Below, piece after piece: positions 38,664-47,377 of a stretch of 64,000 nucleotides of DNA. The stretch comes from Pedobacter aquae (GTDB taxonomy: Bacteria > Bacteroidota > Bacteroidia > Sphingobacteriales > Sphingobacteriaceae), in contig NZ_CP043329.1 of assembly GCF_008195825.1 (NCBI RefSeq), positions 2,604,001 to 2,668,000 of the forward strand. The letters are read 5' to 3'. The notes beneath the pieces were generated by a model. It made no database searches. It was not told where the DNA came from and worked only from the letters and a program-made list of their open reading frames with translations. Position 1 is the stretch's first letter. Every line of letters starts with the position of its first letter. A program made the translations under genes and the position numbers.

Positions 38664-39764
38664 TTAATTTTTTATAACATTCTCACTAAGATATTTTCTC
38701 GCTCGTTCTGTAAGTTTATATTTTTGTAAGCGGCTATTGGGCTTTTCTGGAATGGTTTGAACAATTAAGCCTAATGAAATGGCTGGGTGAATATAGTTAT
38801 CTCTAAAGGTAGCTCTATGCTTAATTCCTAATCTGGCTCGCATTTCGCTGGAAGATAATTCTCCTTGAGCTAGTAATTTCAACAGTTGAATGACTGGGTC
38901 GGCGACTGGGTCGGTGACTGGGTCGGTGAAGGCTAAGTAATGTGCAGAAATTGGTACTGTAACTTCAAATACTGTTAATTTAGAAAAATCGAAAAGCGCT
39001 GAGCCATTGCCATTTTCTAATAATTCCTCTTTTACCCGGGTAACGCCCCTGCTAAATCTTAAGGATAAAGGAGCAAGGAATAAAGACACCTTACTATTAA
39101 CATAGCCTAAAATCTTTAAGGCTTCCGCGATAACTGGATTACGATAATCATTTACATTGGGAAAATTTTCGGGGCGAGCATTACCATACAAATTCCCAGG
39201 ATTCATTAACTCTATACGATTTGAATATTCATAAAAGCGAATTGGAGTATTTGATTCATAATCACGATGCATGATTGCGTTCATCATTAATTCTCGGATT
39301 GCACAAAAAGAATAATTTTTAACGGTTTCTTCTCTTAGAACCGTAACAGGTACTGGATGCCTCTTTATAAGAGAAGTTTCTATAAAAGTATCTAATTTTA
39401 AAAGAACTGAGAACAAATCTCCAGAGAATTTAAGCTCATTATTTATTTCAGAGCCTAGTGTTAGTCCTTTAAAACTTACATATTGAACATAAGCCCCAAA
39501 AAGAAAAAACTCGGGGCTCTTACCAAATAATAGTACACCTGCATGAGTTGGACAATTGTATCTAACATCAAAAAAACGTAATGAGGCTAATTTTTGAACG
39601 ATGGTTCTATTATCTGCTTTTAGGCTTTCTGAACTTGCCACATTAGGGGATTTCGGAGCGCAAAACCTTCTACCAAGCACAAATGTTGATAGAGCTACTT
39701 CACTTGAATTAACCACGTTAGCCTCCATTGCGGCAAACGGCTGTGGCTGTTGTGTGTTCGGCAT
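38664..39764 (-). CDS. AlbA_2/Schlafen-like ATP-binding protein with an atypical N-terminus
   Basis: 366 residues. The middle shows a GHKL-type ATPase region (AIRELMMNAIMHRDY; FYEYSNRIELMNPGNLYG) and the C-terminus a winged helix (ELSSSEMRARLGIKHR). The usual N-terminal AlbA_2 domain of about 120 residues is absent; instead about 50 residues beginning MPNTQQPQPFAAMEAN have no likeness to it and come from more GC-rich DNA. It also has a small DPVTDPVADPV repeat. Probably a truncated gene given a new start; whether it works is unclear. Possible regulator or defence-type protein. Confidence 0.7.
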   Translation of the reverse strand: MPNTQQPQPFAAMEANVVNSSEVALSTFVLGRRFCAPKSPNVASSESLKADNRTIVQKLASLRFFDVRYNCPTHAGVLLFGKSPEFFLFGAYVQYVSFKGLTLGSEINNELKFSGDLFSVLLKLDTFIETSLIKRHPVPVTVLREETVKNYSFCAIRELMMNAIMHRDYESNTPIRFYEYSNRIELMNPGNLYGNARPENFPNVNDYRNPVIAEALKILGYVNSKVSLFLAPLSLRFSRGVTRVKEELLENGNGSALFDFSKLTVFEVTVPISAHYLAFTDPVTDPVADPVIQLLKLLAQGELSSSEMRARLGIKHRATFRDNYIHPAISLGLIVQTIPEKPNSRLQKYKLTERARKYLSENVIKN

Positions 39765-39769
39765 ACTTT

Positions 39770-40093
39770 TTAGTACGCTAACTTTTTGTTATTCAGTTCC
39801 ACATTAAAGTTCACTTTCGCACCCAAAGCTTCAAAAACTTTCATAATAGTTTCAAATCTTGCATTTTTTACACTGTTTTCAATTTTTGAAATTTGAGCTT
39901 TTTGAACACCTACAAGTTCGCCTAATTCTTTTTGGGTCATATTTCGTTCTTGTCGAGCTTGTTTTATCGCTTGTCCTAACAAGTCAATTCTCAACTCATT
40001 TTCAAATGCTTCTCGCTTTTCTGTTCCACGCTTTCCAATGTGTTTGTCAATCATTGTTTCAAGCGAAACGGTTTTAAATTTATTGGTCGCCAT
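39770..40093 (-). CDS. higA: HigA-like helix-turn-helix antitoxin
   Basis: 107 residues with a Cro/C1-type HTH at about 52-77 (MTQKELGELVGVQKAQISKIE), a typical HigA-like antitoxin and autorepressor. It begins one base after the toxin gene, in the toxin-first order usual for higBA. The basic N-terminal 40 residues probably contact the toxin. Confidence 0.9.
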   Translation of the reverse strand: MATNKFKTVSLETMIDKHIGKRGTEKREAFENELRIDLLGQAIKQARQERNMTQKELGELVGVQKAQISKIENSVKNARFETIMKVFEALGAKVNFNVELNNKKLAY

Positions 40094-40094
40094 A

Positions 40095-40442
40095 TTATTT
40101 ATTTTTTGCTTTGTATTCTAAATATTGTTTTCTAATTTCTTCCGCCTTTTTAATTTCATTTGTTGGGGTTTTCTGTGTTTTCTTTAAAATTCCGTGTGTA
40201 GCCACCACCAAAGTTTCTTTACCATTTGATTTGACCCAAAATGAAAAAAGTCGGAATGCTTTTCCATTGTACAAAGTCCTAAATTCCCAAATGAAGTCAT
40301 TGAGCTTTTTGAATAATTCATTATCGTTTACAAATTGAGCTTTTTTGATATTGTAATAAATTTTTTCTCTAGATTTATGATCAAGATTTTCTAAAAACTC
40401 TATTGCTTCTGGTAGTAACTCAATGTCAAAATTTGGCTTCAT
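40095..40442 (-). CDS. higB: HigB-like (RelE/ParE superfamily, Gp49 type) toxin
   Basis: 115 residues of the phage-derived Gp49-like HigB group: IWEFRTLYNGKAFRLFSFW followed by the diagnostic HGILKKTQKTPTNEI and a C-terminal arginine/lysine-rich helix. Ribosome-dependent mRNA cleavage is the known activity of the family. Encoded first in a two-gene operon with the HTH antitoxin and preceded by a well-formed promoter. Confidence 0.92.
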   Translation of the reverse strand: MKPNFDIELLPEAIEFLENLDHKSREKIYYNIKKAQFVNDNELFKKLNDFIWEFRTLYNGKAFRLFSFWVKSNGKETLVVATHGILKKTQKTPTNEIKKAEEIRKQYLEYKAKNK

Positions 40443-40455
40443 TCATAGTTTTTGT

Positions 40456-40486
40456 CAAAGATAAATATTTCCTTATTGGGAAACAA
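40456..40486 (-). promoter_or_regulatory. Promoter of the higBA-type operon
   Basis: On the minus strand: TTG at 40486-40484, a 20-bp spacer, then TATCTTTG (40463-40456), an exact match to the Bacteroidota TTTG/TAnnTTTG promoter. It lies 13 bp before the toxin ATG, so the leader is only about 7 bases. Best-formed promoter found in the window. Confidence 0.6.
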
Positions 40487-40492
40487 TCATTT

Positions 40493-40659
40493 TCAGTAAA
40501 TTCGATTTGTCAAGTAGATTGGAAGCTGGTAAATTTGAAATAATAAATCGCAGATGATGGAAGTATCGGATTTTCCCAAGGTGATGATGTCTTGCTTTTT
40601 AGAGTTGAAAAAATTGACCTTCCTAAGAACCCTGTTGATCCCGTCAATATGATATCCAT
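40493..40659 (-). pseudogene. 5' fragment of a second NAD-dependent epimerase, frameshifted
   Basis: Begins MDIILTGSTGFLGRSIF, the nucleotide-binding start of an extended SDR. The reading then shifts at a run of five A: the other frame continues KQDIITLGKSDTSIICDLL before a stop. One more A would join the frames. About 55 residues remain of an expected 300. Its ATG overlaps the stop of the gene fragment at 40659-41072 (TAATG). Different subfamily from the epimerase at 37759. Confidence 0.75.
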
Positions 40660-41072
40660 TATTTTATCTTTTCTAAATATTTTATAGCCCTAGCGGTTAG
40701 CTTATATTTTTGTAAGCGGCTATTGGGCTTTTCTGGAATGGTTTGAACAATTAAGCCTAATGAAATGGCTGGATGGATATAGTTATCTCTAAAGTTAGCT
40801 CTATGCTTGATTCCTAATCTGGCTCGCATTTCGCTGGAAGATAATTCTCCTTGAGCTAGTAATTTCAACAGTTGAATGACTAGGTCGGTAAAGGCTAAAT
40901 AATGCGAAGAAATAGGTACCTTAACTTCAAAAACAGTTACTTTAGAAAAATCATTTGCAAAGGCACAAATAGCAATAGCGAACTTTTGTGTATTATTTGT
41001 AGAAACAGTACGCTCTACCCTATCTGATTCAAGATCTAGCAAAAGTTCTCTTAACTGTATTTTAGTTATCAA
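40659..41072 (-). pseudogene. Internally deleted AlbA_2/Schlafen-like gene
   Basis: 137 residues. Residues 1-42 are the start of an AlbA_2 domain (LLLDLESDRVERT; KFAIAICAFANDF) and residues 43-137 are nearly identical to the C-terminus of the gene at 38664-39764 (KVTVFEVKVPIS onward to the winged helix). The whole middle, including the ATP-binding part, is missing but the frame is kept. The joint falls at FANDFSK, where the paralogue reads FDFSK, so the deletion may have used microhomology. A functional small protein cannot be excluded. Confidence 0.8.
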
Positions 41073-41177
41073 AATATTTACTTTTTACTCAAATATAAGA
41101 ATGCTTATGTATAATCTATTGCTATTCTGGAAATAGTAGCTGTACTTAAAATAGCGTTATAAACAGAATAAACTGCT

Positions 41178-41357
41178 TTAAACGTTTTTTAAATCATACG
41201 CTTTAGCAGCTAGGTGGATGGTGGCTTCTGTACTATCTAAATATATTTCTTGATTGGGAACATCTCTTAAAGATAGTTTACAAATCTCGTAATCAGCAAG
41301 GTATGGAATAAGATTTTGACCATTTAAGCCGAAGGTACCGGTAATGGTTAGTTTCAT
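41178..41357 (-). pseudogene. 5' fragment of a paralogue of the locus epimerase
   Basis: 59 codons starting MKLTITGTFGLNGQNLIPYL, very close to the start of the epimerase at 37759-38649, with stop after DLKNV. The start overlaps the stop of the preceding glycosyltransferase by 4 bp (ATGA), the normal arrangement for a coupled operon gene. This shows where the epimerase originally followed the glycosyltransferases and where the island began. Confidence 0.85.
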
Positions 41358-42193
41358 GATTTAAACTGCTCTAAAGTACTTTTATTCATTTCCTTTCTCT
41401 CCTTATCATTAAACCATCCCCACTTATTGAAATAGGTAAACATAGACTTTAAAAATATTTTAAACAACTTAAAACTTTTATTTGCTCCACCCTCATAACC
41501 ATGATAAACACAAACTTCAGGAAAATAAACTGTCTTATATTTTTGATGCATTCGTCTTGATAAATCAAAATCCTCAAAATACATGAAAAAATTTTCGTCA
41601 TACATTCCTACTTCCTTAATAGCATCCAATCTTAGTAAAGTGAAACATCCTGAAAGTATTGGAACGTTTAGTATTTGATCTTTGGAAAAATCTCTTAATT
41701 CATATTTATTGATGAATTTTTGATGATTGAGGTCTATCTTTTTTAATTTTCGTCTAAAAATCCAAGCAGGATGAGGTAATAATTTTGGTAGATGCTGAAT
41801 AGTCCCATCTTCATTTAAAACTTTAGGCATCAACATTCCAACATCTGGATTCTGCTCCATGTAGTTAATCATTGGAGTAAAAACGTCTTCTTCAATAATA
41901 ATATCTGGATTGATAATAAAATGGTATTTTGAACCAGCATCGATTGCCTTTTTTATGGCGATGTTGTGAGCGGCACCGAAGCCAGGATTTGAGGGGTTGT
42001 GGATGTATATTAATTCTATTTTTCTTGAACAATTTAATGTCGAATCTCCCAATATTTCAATCTTAGAGTTATCAATTAGAAAGAGTTTCATATTCGAACT
42101 ATATAAACTAGCTAATAGTTTCATCAGCTGTCCAATCGTATGCTTGAATAAGACAATACTTCCTGAGATTTTCATTATATTAGTTTTGTTCAT
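41354..42193 (-). CDS. Family 2 glycosyltransferase (WbbL/rhamnosyltransferase-like)
   Basis: 279 residues of the GT-A fold, resembling rhamnosyltransferases: ISGSIVLFKH start strand, IHNPSNPGFGAAHN, FIINPDIIIEEDVF in the DXD position, LSGCFTLLRLDAI and MYFEDFDLSRRM. Met-7 (MKISG, 42175) is an alternative start that would avoid the 14-bp overlap with the preceding gene. Last intact gene of the main glycosyltransferase run, before the accessory island. Confidence 0.85.
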   Translation of the reverse strand: MNKTNIMKISGSIVLFKHTIGQLMKLLASLYSSNMKLFLIDNSKIEILGDSTLNCSRKIELIYIHNPSNPGFGAAHNIAIKKAIDAGSKYHFIINPDIIIEEDVFTPMINYMEQNPDVGMLMPKVLNEDGTIQHLPKLLPHPAWIFRRKLKKIDLNHQKFINKYELRDFSKDQILNVPILSGCFTLLRLDAIKEVGMYDENFFMYFEDFDLSRRMHQKYKTVYFPEVCVYHGYEGGANKSFKLFKIFLKSMFTYFNKWGWFNDKERKEMNKSTLEQFKS

Positions 42194-43328
42194 TTAGCGT
42201 ATTAATTATAAGATCAAAAATGCTATCTGCGGTTTTCCGCCATTCATACATAAGTTTAAGCTTTTTCAAATGGGAGGAATACTTTTCTTGATCTATATCA
42301 CCGTTAATGAATAACGTGATTTTTTCCAAAATATCCATCAAATTGTAAGGGTCAACATAGATTACAGAGTCCCCATAAATTTCAGGCATGCAAGAGGTAT
42401 TAGCTACAAAAGAAATTTTTTTATAGAATGATGCTTCTATCGGAGGGAATCCAAATCCTTCAAGTAAACTGATATAAATATTAGCAATACTATACTCATA
42501 TAAACTCGACAATTCGTCATTGCTTACATACGGCATAAGTATTATATTGGTTAATAATTTTTCTTGAATTGCCTTTTCAACGGCAACTCTATAACTTCCA
42601 TTGCACCCTACAATTACAAATTTATAACCACTTCCTTTAAGAGAGTTTGCCACTTCTAGCAACATCATAATATTCTTATGTGGATAATTAGCTCCAACTG
42701 TTAGAAAATACTTCTCAGTCTTGAGATTAAAACCAAATACTTCACTTGATTTATTTACCTGTTGTGATTGACGGTTATAAAAATGATCTGCGCCATTATA
42801 TATCGTTGAGATTTGATTGTCACTAATATTATATTTTGTTAAGACTTCGTGTCGTGTAAAATTGGAAATAGCTATTACTTTAGATTTTTTTATAATTTTG
42901 GGTACCAAATACTTGAAATAAAAATATTGCATTTTGTTCTGTCTTGGGTAATTAAGGCAAATAAGATCATGAATTGTAATCACCTGCTGCGATGTTCCAG
43001 CAAAAAAACCGTGAGTAGAGGGGCTATAAACAACATCATATCCAAGAGCAATTTTTTTAAGTACTAACCAGTTCCAGAGAATCCTATGCAACGAACGCTT
43101 CTTGCAAAAAATTTTTTCAAGAATTGCAGGAAGTCTAATATATTCAACATTTATTTGCGGAATAAATTCTAAATGCTCAACATCATAGCTATAGATGGTA
43201 AAATCGATTTTATCAGTTTGAAAGTGATTGATTAATTTTTTCAATACTTCTATTGTGTACACGCTTACACCATTTAACTGCTTGCTTAGGATGGAGGCAT
43301 TAACAAGAACTCTTCCTACTTTTTTCAT
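42180..43328 (-). CDS. Family 4 glycosyltransferase
   Basis: GT-B enzyme of 382 residues: GVSVYTIEVLKKL near the start, TIHDLICLNYP, AISNFTRHEV, the donor-domain start YFLTVGANYPHKN and the EX7E-type region SLLEGFGFPPIEASFYKK. This resembles mannosyl/fucosyl-type transferases that build the repeat unit. Donor not identifiable. Overlaps the following gene slightly and follows the previous one by 11 bp, so it is part of one operon. Confidence 0.88.
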   Translation of the reverse strand: MKKVGRVLVNASILSKQLNGVSVYTIEVLKKLINHFQTDKIDFTIYSYDVEHLEFIPQINVEYIRLPAILEKIFCKKRSLHRILWNWLVLKKIALGYDVVYSPSTHGFFAGTSQQVITIHDLICLNYPRQNKMQYFYFKYLVPKIIKKSKVIAISNFTRHEVLTKYNISDNQISTIYNGADHFYNRQSQQVNKSSEVFGFNLKTEKYFLTVGANYPHKNIMMLLEVANSLKGSGYKFVIVGCNGSYRVAVEKAIQEKLLTNIILMPYVSNDELSSLYEYSIANIYISLLEGFGFPPIEASFYKKISFVANTSCMPEIYGDSVIYVDPYNLMDILEKITLFINGDIDQEKYSSHLKKLKLMYEWRKTADSIFDLIINTLNEQN

Positions 43329-43339
43329 CTGATCGACTT

Positions 43340-44335
43340 TTAATTTAAATTGTGACTCAATTCCATATAAACCAGTTCGTAGAGATGTGCAATTCTGTTA
43401 ATATTAAATCTCTCAGCATTTGATTTACCAGCCTCTATCAAATCAAATCTATATTTATGATCAGATGTAATTTTGATTAACCCTTTAAGAATCGATTCTT
43501 TATCTCTTGGATCAACAAAACATGCAGCGTCTCCGGCAACTTCAGGCATAGGCTCAATATCAGAAGTTAGGACGCAACGCCCTATTGCATTGCCTTCAAT
43601 TATTGGCATACCAAAACCTTCATATATAGAGCAAAAACTGACAATATCACAAGCCTGATATTCCGAAATAAGTTCAATATCAGAGAGGCCTTCTTTGATA
43701 AGATAACTAATACCATAATCCTTCATTCGTAATTCCTGTTCAAGTGCCACACTTCCAATAATAATTAATGTGCAATTAAAATCCCTAATTACCTCTATAA
43801 TATTATCTAAATTCTTGTTCCATCCAGTTCCCACTTGCAATATAGCCGGACAGGAGATGTTGAAACTTTTCGGACTATACTTAAACGATGGATCCACAGG
43901 ATTATGAATCATACGCACTTTATTGCTATCTACTAATTTAACTACTTGATTATAAGTATGATGTGATATACATACCACCTTTTCCGCCAGAAAAAAAGGA
44001 ATCGTAAACCACAACAATTTTATTAACTTCTTTTTAAATATATTGGTTTCGCAATCTAACATACTTAAATCATGAACGGTTAGTACAGTCCGGCACCCAA
44101 TCAAGCCCAACATACAGTAATGTATATCTCCCGTAATGTGATTGATACCTTTTCTATTACGATTTTTAAATACAAAAATTATGTTTCTAATTAAGCTTAA
44201 AACATCAGCCCTTCGAGCAGGGACAACATATTCATTCACATTATTTCTATTAGATACCTCGGTTACTAATGTTCGGAAAACTTTTCCAATGCTGTAACCT
44301 GCTTTAGGACTACGGTAAAAGTAACTAATATTCAT
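43340..44335 (-). CDS. Family 4 glycosyltransferase
   Basis: 331 residues, GT-B. Motifs HITGDIHYCML, LTVHDLSMLD, VCISHHTYNQVV, the donor-domain start ILQVGTGWNKN and FCSIYEGFGMPIIEGNAIGR for the EX7E region, then EVAGDAACFVDP. Similar in plan to the neighbouring 382-residue enzyme, so the two are probably distant paralogues adding successive sugars. Confidence 0.88.
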   Translation of the reverse strand: MNISYFYRSPKAGYSIGKVFRTLVTEVSNRNNVNEYVVPARRADVLSLIRNIIFVFKNRNRKGINHITGDIHYCMLGLIGCRTVLTVHDLSMLDCETNIFKKKLIKLLWFTIPFFLAEKVVCISHHTYNQVVKLVDSNKVRMIHNPVDPSFKYSPKSFNISCPAILQVGTGWNKNLDNIIEVIRDFNCTLIIIGSVALEQELRMKDYGISYLIKEGLSDIELISEYQACDIVSFCSIYEGFGMPIIEGNAIGRCVLTSDIEPMPEVAGDAACFVDPRDKESILKGLIKITSDHKYRFDLIEAGKSNAERFNINRIAHLYELVYMELSHNLN

Positions 44336-44348
44336 ATTTATATTAAAG

Positions 44349-45455
44349 TCATCTTAAATCTCTAGTATATTCTGAGTTAATAAACAATCCTTTGTATGGT
44401 ATAAAAAGATCTGGATATTGAGCAATTGATTGAAAGAAATATAAAATGCTTAGAAAGAAAATCAGCAACATTACAATAATCTTATCATTATGGCTTTTAA
44501 ACAATAAAAACTGACTTACAATGAGTATTGGCTCAAACATATTAAAATATAGACTACCCCTACTCACTAATATCGTTAGGGAACTAGAGAATAGAAAGTA
44601 AAGTAGTATGCCTAAGATATAGGTATTAAGAATAAGATTATAGTACGGCATTTTCAAGGTCAATATCTTTCTTGCATAAATAAATATTATGACAAAAACT
44701 ATACGCTTAATCAATCCTATTGTGCTTACACTATATTCCTTTGCATTTTCTATACCACCTTCTAAATAAAACATTACTTTATCACCAACGCCCCCAAAAC
44801 TACTTAATACTTTAAATGCATCATAAGGTAGAGATGTTCTTCCAAGTAAGAAAGCACCGAAAATTAAACCCATTAACAAATATTTATTCCACGAAGTGTT
44901 TAGAAAATAAATCGGGATGCATATAATTGCTGTTGTGTGAAATGCGGTAGCAAAGAGAATACAACCAAAAAAACGATAGATGTCTCTATTAATAATAAAC
45001 TTTATTGAGTATAAAACAAAAGAAATGGCTAAAAGTTGCCGATGGGAGCCCATAACACCCATAGTAAATGCATAGAATAAAAGTATAGATGGAAATATAT
45101 ATGGTGAAAGCTTTTTAATCCCTTTAAAAATAAAGGCATAATAAATTAGTGAATGTACTATTAACAATAAAGTATATTTATTAGTAAATAGTTTAACTAG
45201 CCAACAAAGGATGCTATATCCAAATTCCATCCCCGTGTTCAATGGAGAAGTACTTTCGATAGTATCAATACTTTCAAAATGGACTAGATAGGGTATCCAA
45301 TCGGTACCTGTTTCCCATCTTAATCCGATCTGAAAAGAAATTAGAAGATATGTTAATATCAGAAAGGTCATCTTCAAGCTTTTAGAAAGTTGATAATAAA
45401 CTTCTAAAATCGAAAAGCTCAACAATGTGAAATATGTAAACAGATAAATACCCAA
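44349..45455 (-). CDS. wzy: EpsG/Wzy-like polysaccharide polymerase
   Basis: 368 residues with about ten to twelve hydrophobic segments. Features of the EpsG family: the early loop GLRWETGTDWIPYL, FEFGYSILCWLVK-type second loop (MEFGYSILCW) and SHRQLLAISFVLYSIKF. It is the only multi-span protein of this locus besides Wzx and the transferases, so it is the likely polymerase that joins lipid-linked repeat units in the periplasm. Confidence 0.8.
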   Translation of the reverse strand: MGIYLFTYFTLLSFSILEVYYQLSKSLKMTFLILTYLLISFQIGLRWETGTDWIPYLVHFESIDTIESTSPLNTGMEFGYSILCWLVKLFTNKYTLLLIVHSLIYYAFIFKGIKKLSPYIFPSILLFYAFTMGVMGSHRQLLAISFVLYSIKFIINRDIYRFFGCILFATAFHTTAIICIPIYFLNTSWNKYLLMGLIFGAFLLGRTSLPYDAFKVLSSFGGVGDKVMFYLEGGIENAKEYSVSTIGLIKRIVFVIIFIYARKILTLKMPYYNLILNTYILGILLYFLFSSSLTILVSRGSLYFNMFEPILIVSQFLLFKSHNDKIIVMLLIFFLSILYFFQSIAQYPDLFIPYKGLFINSEYTRDLR

Positions 45456-45509
45456 AGCCTGTATATATAAAATAGTTAGTGGAAAATAGTAAAAAGCTAA
45501 GCCATTTAT

Positions 45510-46505
45510 TTAACATTTATAAACTATATCTAACATTTGCTTTACCCTAACATCATAGGTATGATTTAATAAAAAATGTTCACGCTGTAAGGTTGCCATC
45601 TCATATCTAAGCGCTGGCTTATTTATGTAATAATTTATATGCTCGATAGCTTGATCTATACATCCAAAAGTAAAACAAGATGAATCAATCGCAGAATATT
45701 CATTAATAGTAGGTTTCCAATCACAAATTTGAAAGCCACCAGCGCCAGCTATCTCAAAGAATTTACAATTTACTGAGTCTATTTCAGCATAATGAAAATT
45801 GTTAAAAACAATCTTTGCCCCTACCAATACTTCGCTCTTTCTATCACCAGTTATCCATTCATTTTTAAAAAACTCTTTTAGTTCTTGGTCCTTAGTCTGA
45901 TTATCTCCAAAAATTGTCGGCCTAAGACCAACTGAAATCAGCTTTTTTAACAGTCTTGCTCGATAAGGATATATGGATCCAAACGCTAAAACGTCAATAT
46001 TAATATCACGCTCTAAGTCAGTTCTGCTCTTCTTAGGCATCTTATGTACACGTTGATTAAATGCCTCCGGCAAGTAATGAGCATTTAACGATGCTTTTTT
46101 TTTCATAAAATCAACAATATAAGGATCTTTAGTAAAAAAAAAATCGTAAGGTGAATAAAATATCTGTTGCTTTTCAAATGTAGTTAGAGCATCCGGGTTT
46201 AACTGAACAATAGGGATTCCATTAAGTGCTGCTTTAATTTTTTGAATGGTAACAATCGGAATAAATCGATATGTTCCAATAACTAAATCAGGTTCATAGC
46301 TGATTATCTTTTTTGCCAAATTATTAAAAAGATACTCTACATAGTGGGGTATGAATTTTGAAAACCAATAGTTATATAGGTATTTAATATCGATTTGATC
46401 GGACATGTCTACGTGGTATACATGATGGCCTAGATGTTTTAAGGCGTCTGCAGTGTGATATTCAATTGTATCAAATCCCTTATTTCCGATTAACGCAACT
46501 TTCAT
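45510..46505 (-). CDS. CgeB-like glycosyltransferase
   Basis: 331 residues, GT-B. Contains HTADALKHLGHHVYHVD near the start, LVIGTYRFIP, FTKDPYIVDFMKKK, ALNAHYLPEAFNQ-like segments and, in the donor half, FFEIAGAGGFQICDWKP. These are typical of the CgeB/spore-maturation-like group of glycosyltransferases common in surface polysaccharide loci. The first codon overlaps the stop of the upstream gene by 4 bp. Confidence 0.8.
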   Translation of the reverse strand: MKVALIGNKGFDTIEYHTADALKHLGHHVYHVDMSDQIDIKYLYNYWFSKFIPHYVEYLFNNLAKKIISYEPDLVIGTYRFIPIVTIQKIKAALNGIPIVQLNPDALTTFEKQQIFYSPYDFFFTKDPYIVDFMKKKASLNAHYLPEAFNQRVHKMPKKSRTDLERDINIDVLAFGSIYPYRARLLKKLISVGLRPTIFGDNQTKDQELKEFFKNEWITGDRKSEVLVGAKIVFNNFHYAEIDSVNCKFFEIAGAGGFQICDWKPTINEYSAIDSSCFTFGCIDQAIEHINYYINKPALRYEMATLQREHFLLNHTYDVRVKQMLDIVYKC

Positions 46506-47377
46506 TTTTTCTTTGGTTGAAGATTAAATTTCAAATAAGTAATAAAGTCTTTAAAAGTGTAGGAAGATTTAAAAAGTAATAAAAATGAATCAAGCACTCC
46601 GATTAATTTAAGAAGATAATATTCCCAAAACGGCCGATTTTTATAATAATATTTATATGCACTTTCTTGTACCATAATCATCTTCCGGATAGAGTTATAT
46701 GAAGATTTACCTTCTAAGTGTATAATTCTAGGACCTTCTATTATTTCTATAGCATAACCAAGCTGAGCTACCCTCAATTGCAGGTCTGACTCCTCAAAAT
46801 ACATAAAGAACCGTTCGTCAAAACCATTAACCTCTTTAAAAATCTGATGAGGCATAAATATATCCGCTCCTAATATATAGTCTATCTTATCACAGAATAT
46901 TTTTTCGATGTCTTTATCGAAGAATTTAAACCTTAAAGCATAAAACCTACTTTTTAAAAGGTGACTAATTTTGGGAAACTGACCTCCATTTCCATTAATT
47001 TTATAGTCTTCTCCCAAAAGATTGCATCCAATACATCCTAGCTTTCGGTAAACATTTTGACGGAAATAGTTTAAAAAAAATTTAATCACGTTATTAAGTA
47101 ATAAAGTATCAGAATTTAAAAAAAATAAATAATCACCCTTAGCGAATTTAGCAGCCAAATTGTTTGCCTTTCCGAATCCCAAATTTTTTTCTGATTCAAT
47201 CAATTGGACCTGTGGAAAATTCGTCTTAATTTCCTCTTGTGATCCATCATAAGACCCATTATCAACCACTATAATTTCGTAGACAACATCAGTTGTATGT
47301 TCAACAATAGATCTTATGCAATTTGATACAAAATCTTTTGTATTAAAGTTTACTATAATTATTGAACATTCCATCAA
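46502..47377 (-). CDS. Family 2 glycosyltransferase
   Basis: 291 residues, GT-A: IIIVNFNTKDF, VVDNGSYDGS, NLGFGKANNLA, FLNSDTLLL (DXD position), YILGADIFMP and MYFEESDLQLR. Almost the same plan as the next gene upstream (47374-48273), so the two look like tandem duplicates that have diverged. Overlaps both neighbours by 4 bp, showing tight translational coupling. Confidence 0.9.
   Translation of the reverse strand: MMECSIIIVNFNTKDFVSNCIRSIVEHTTDVVYEIIVVDNGSYDGSQEEIKTNFPQVQLIESEKNLGFGKANNLAAKFAKGDYLFFLNSDTLLLNNVIKFFLNYFRQNVYRKLGCIGCNLLGEDYKINGNGGQFPKISHLLKSRFYALRFKFFDKDIEKIFCDKIDYILGADIFMPHQIFKEVNGFDERFFMYFEESDLQLRVAQLGYAIEIIEGPRIIHLEGKSSYNSIRKMIMVQESAYKYYYKNRPFWEYYLLKLIGVLDSFLLLFKSSYTFKDFITYLKFNLQPKKK

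Noticed and set aside
39690-39790. Integron attC site beside the higBA-type module
   Set aside because: Toxin-antitoxin cassettes and a GC-rich structured segment suggested it, but the possible core sites (GTTAGCC, GGCTAAC) do not fit GTTRRRY/RYYYAAC and no integrase is seen.
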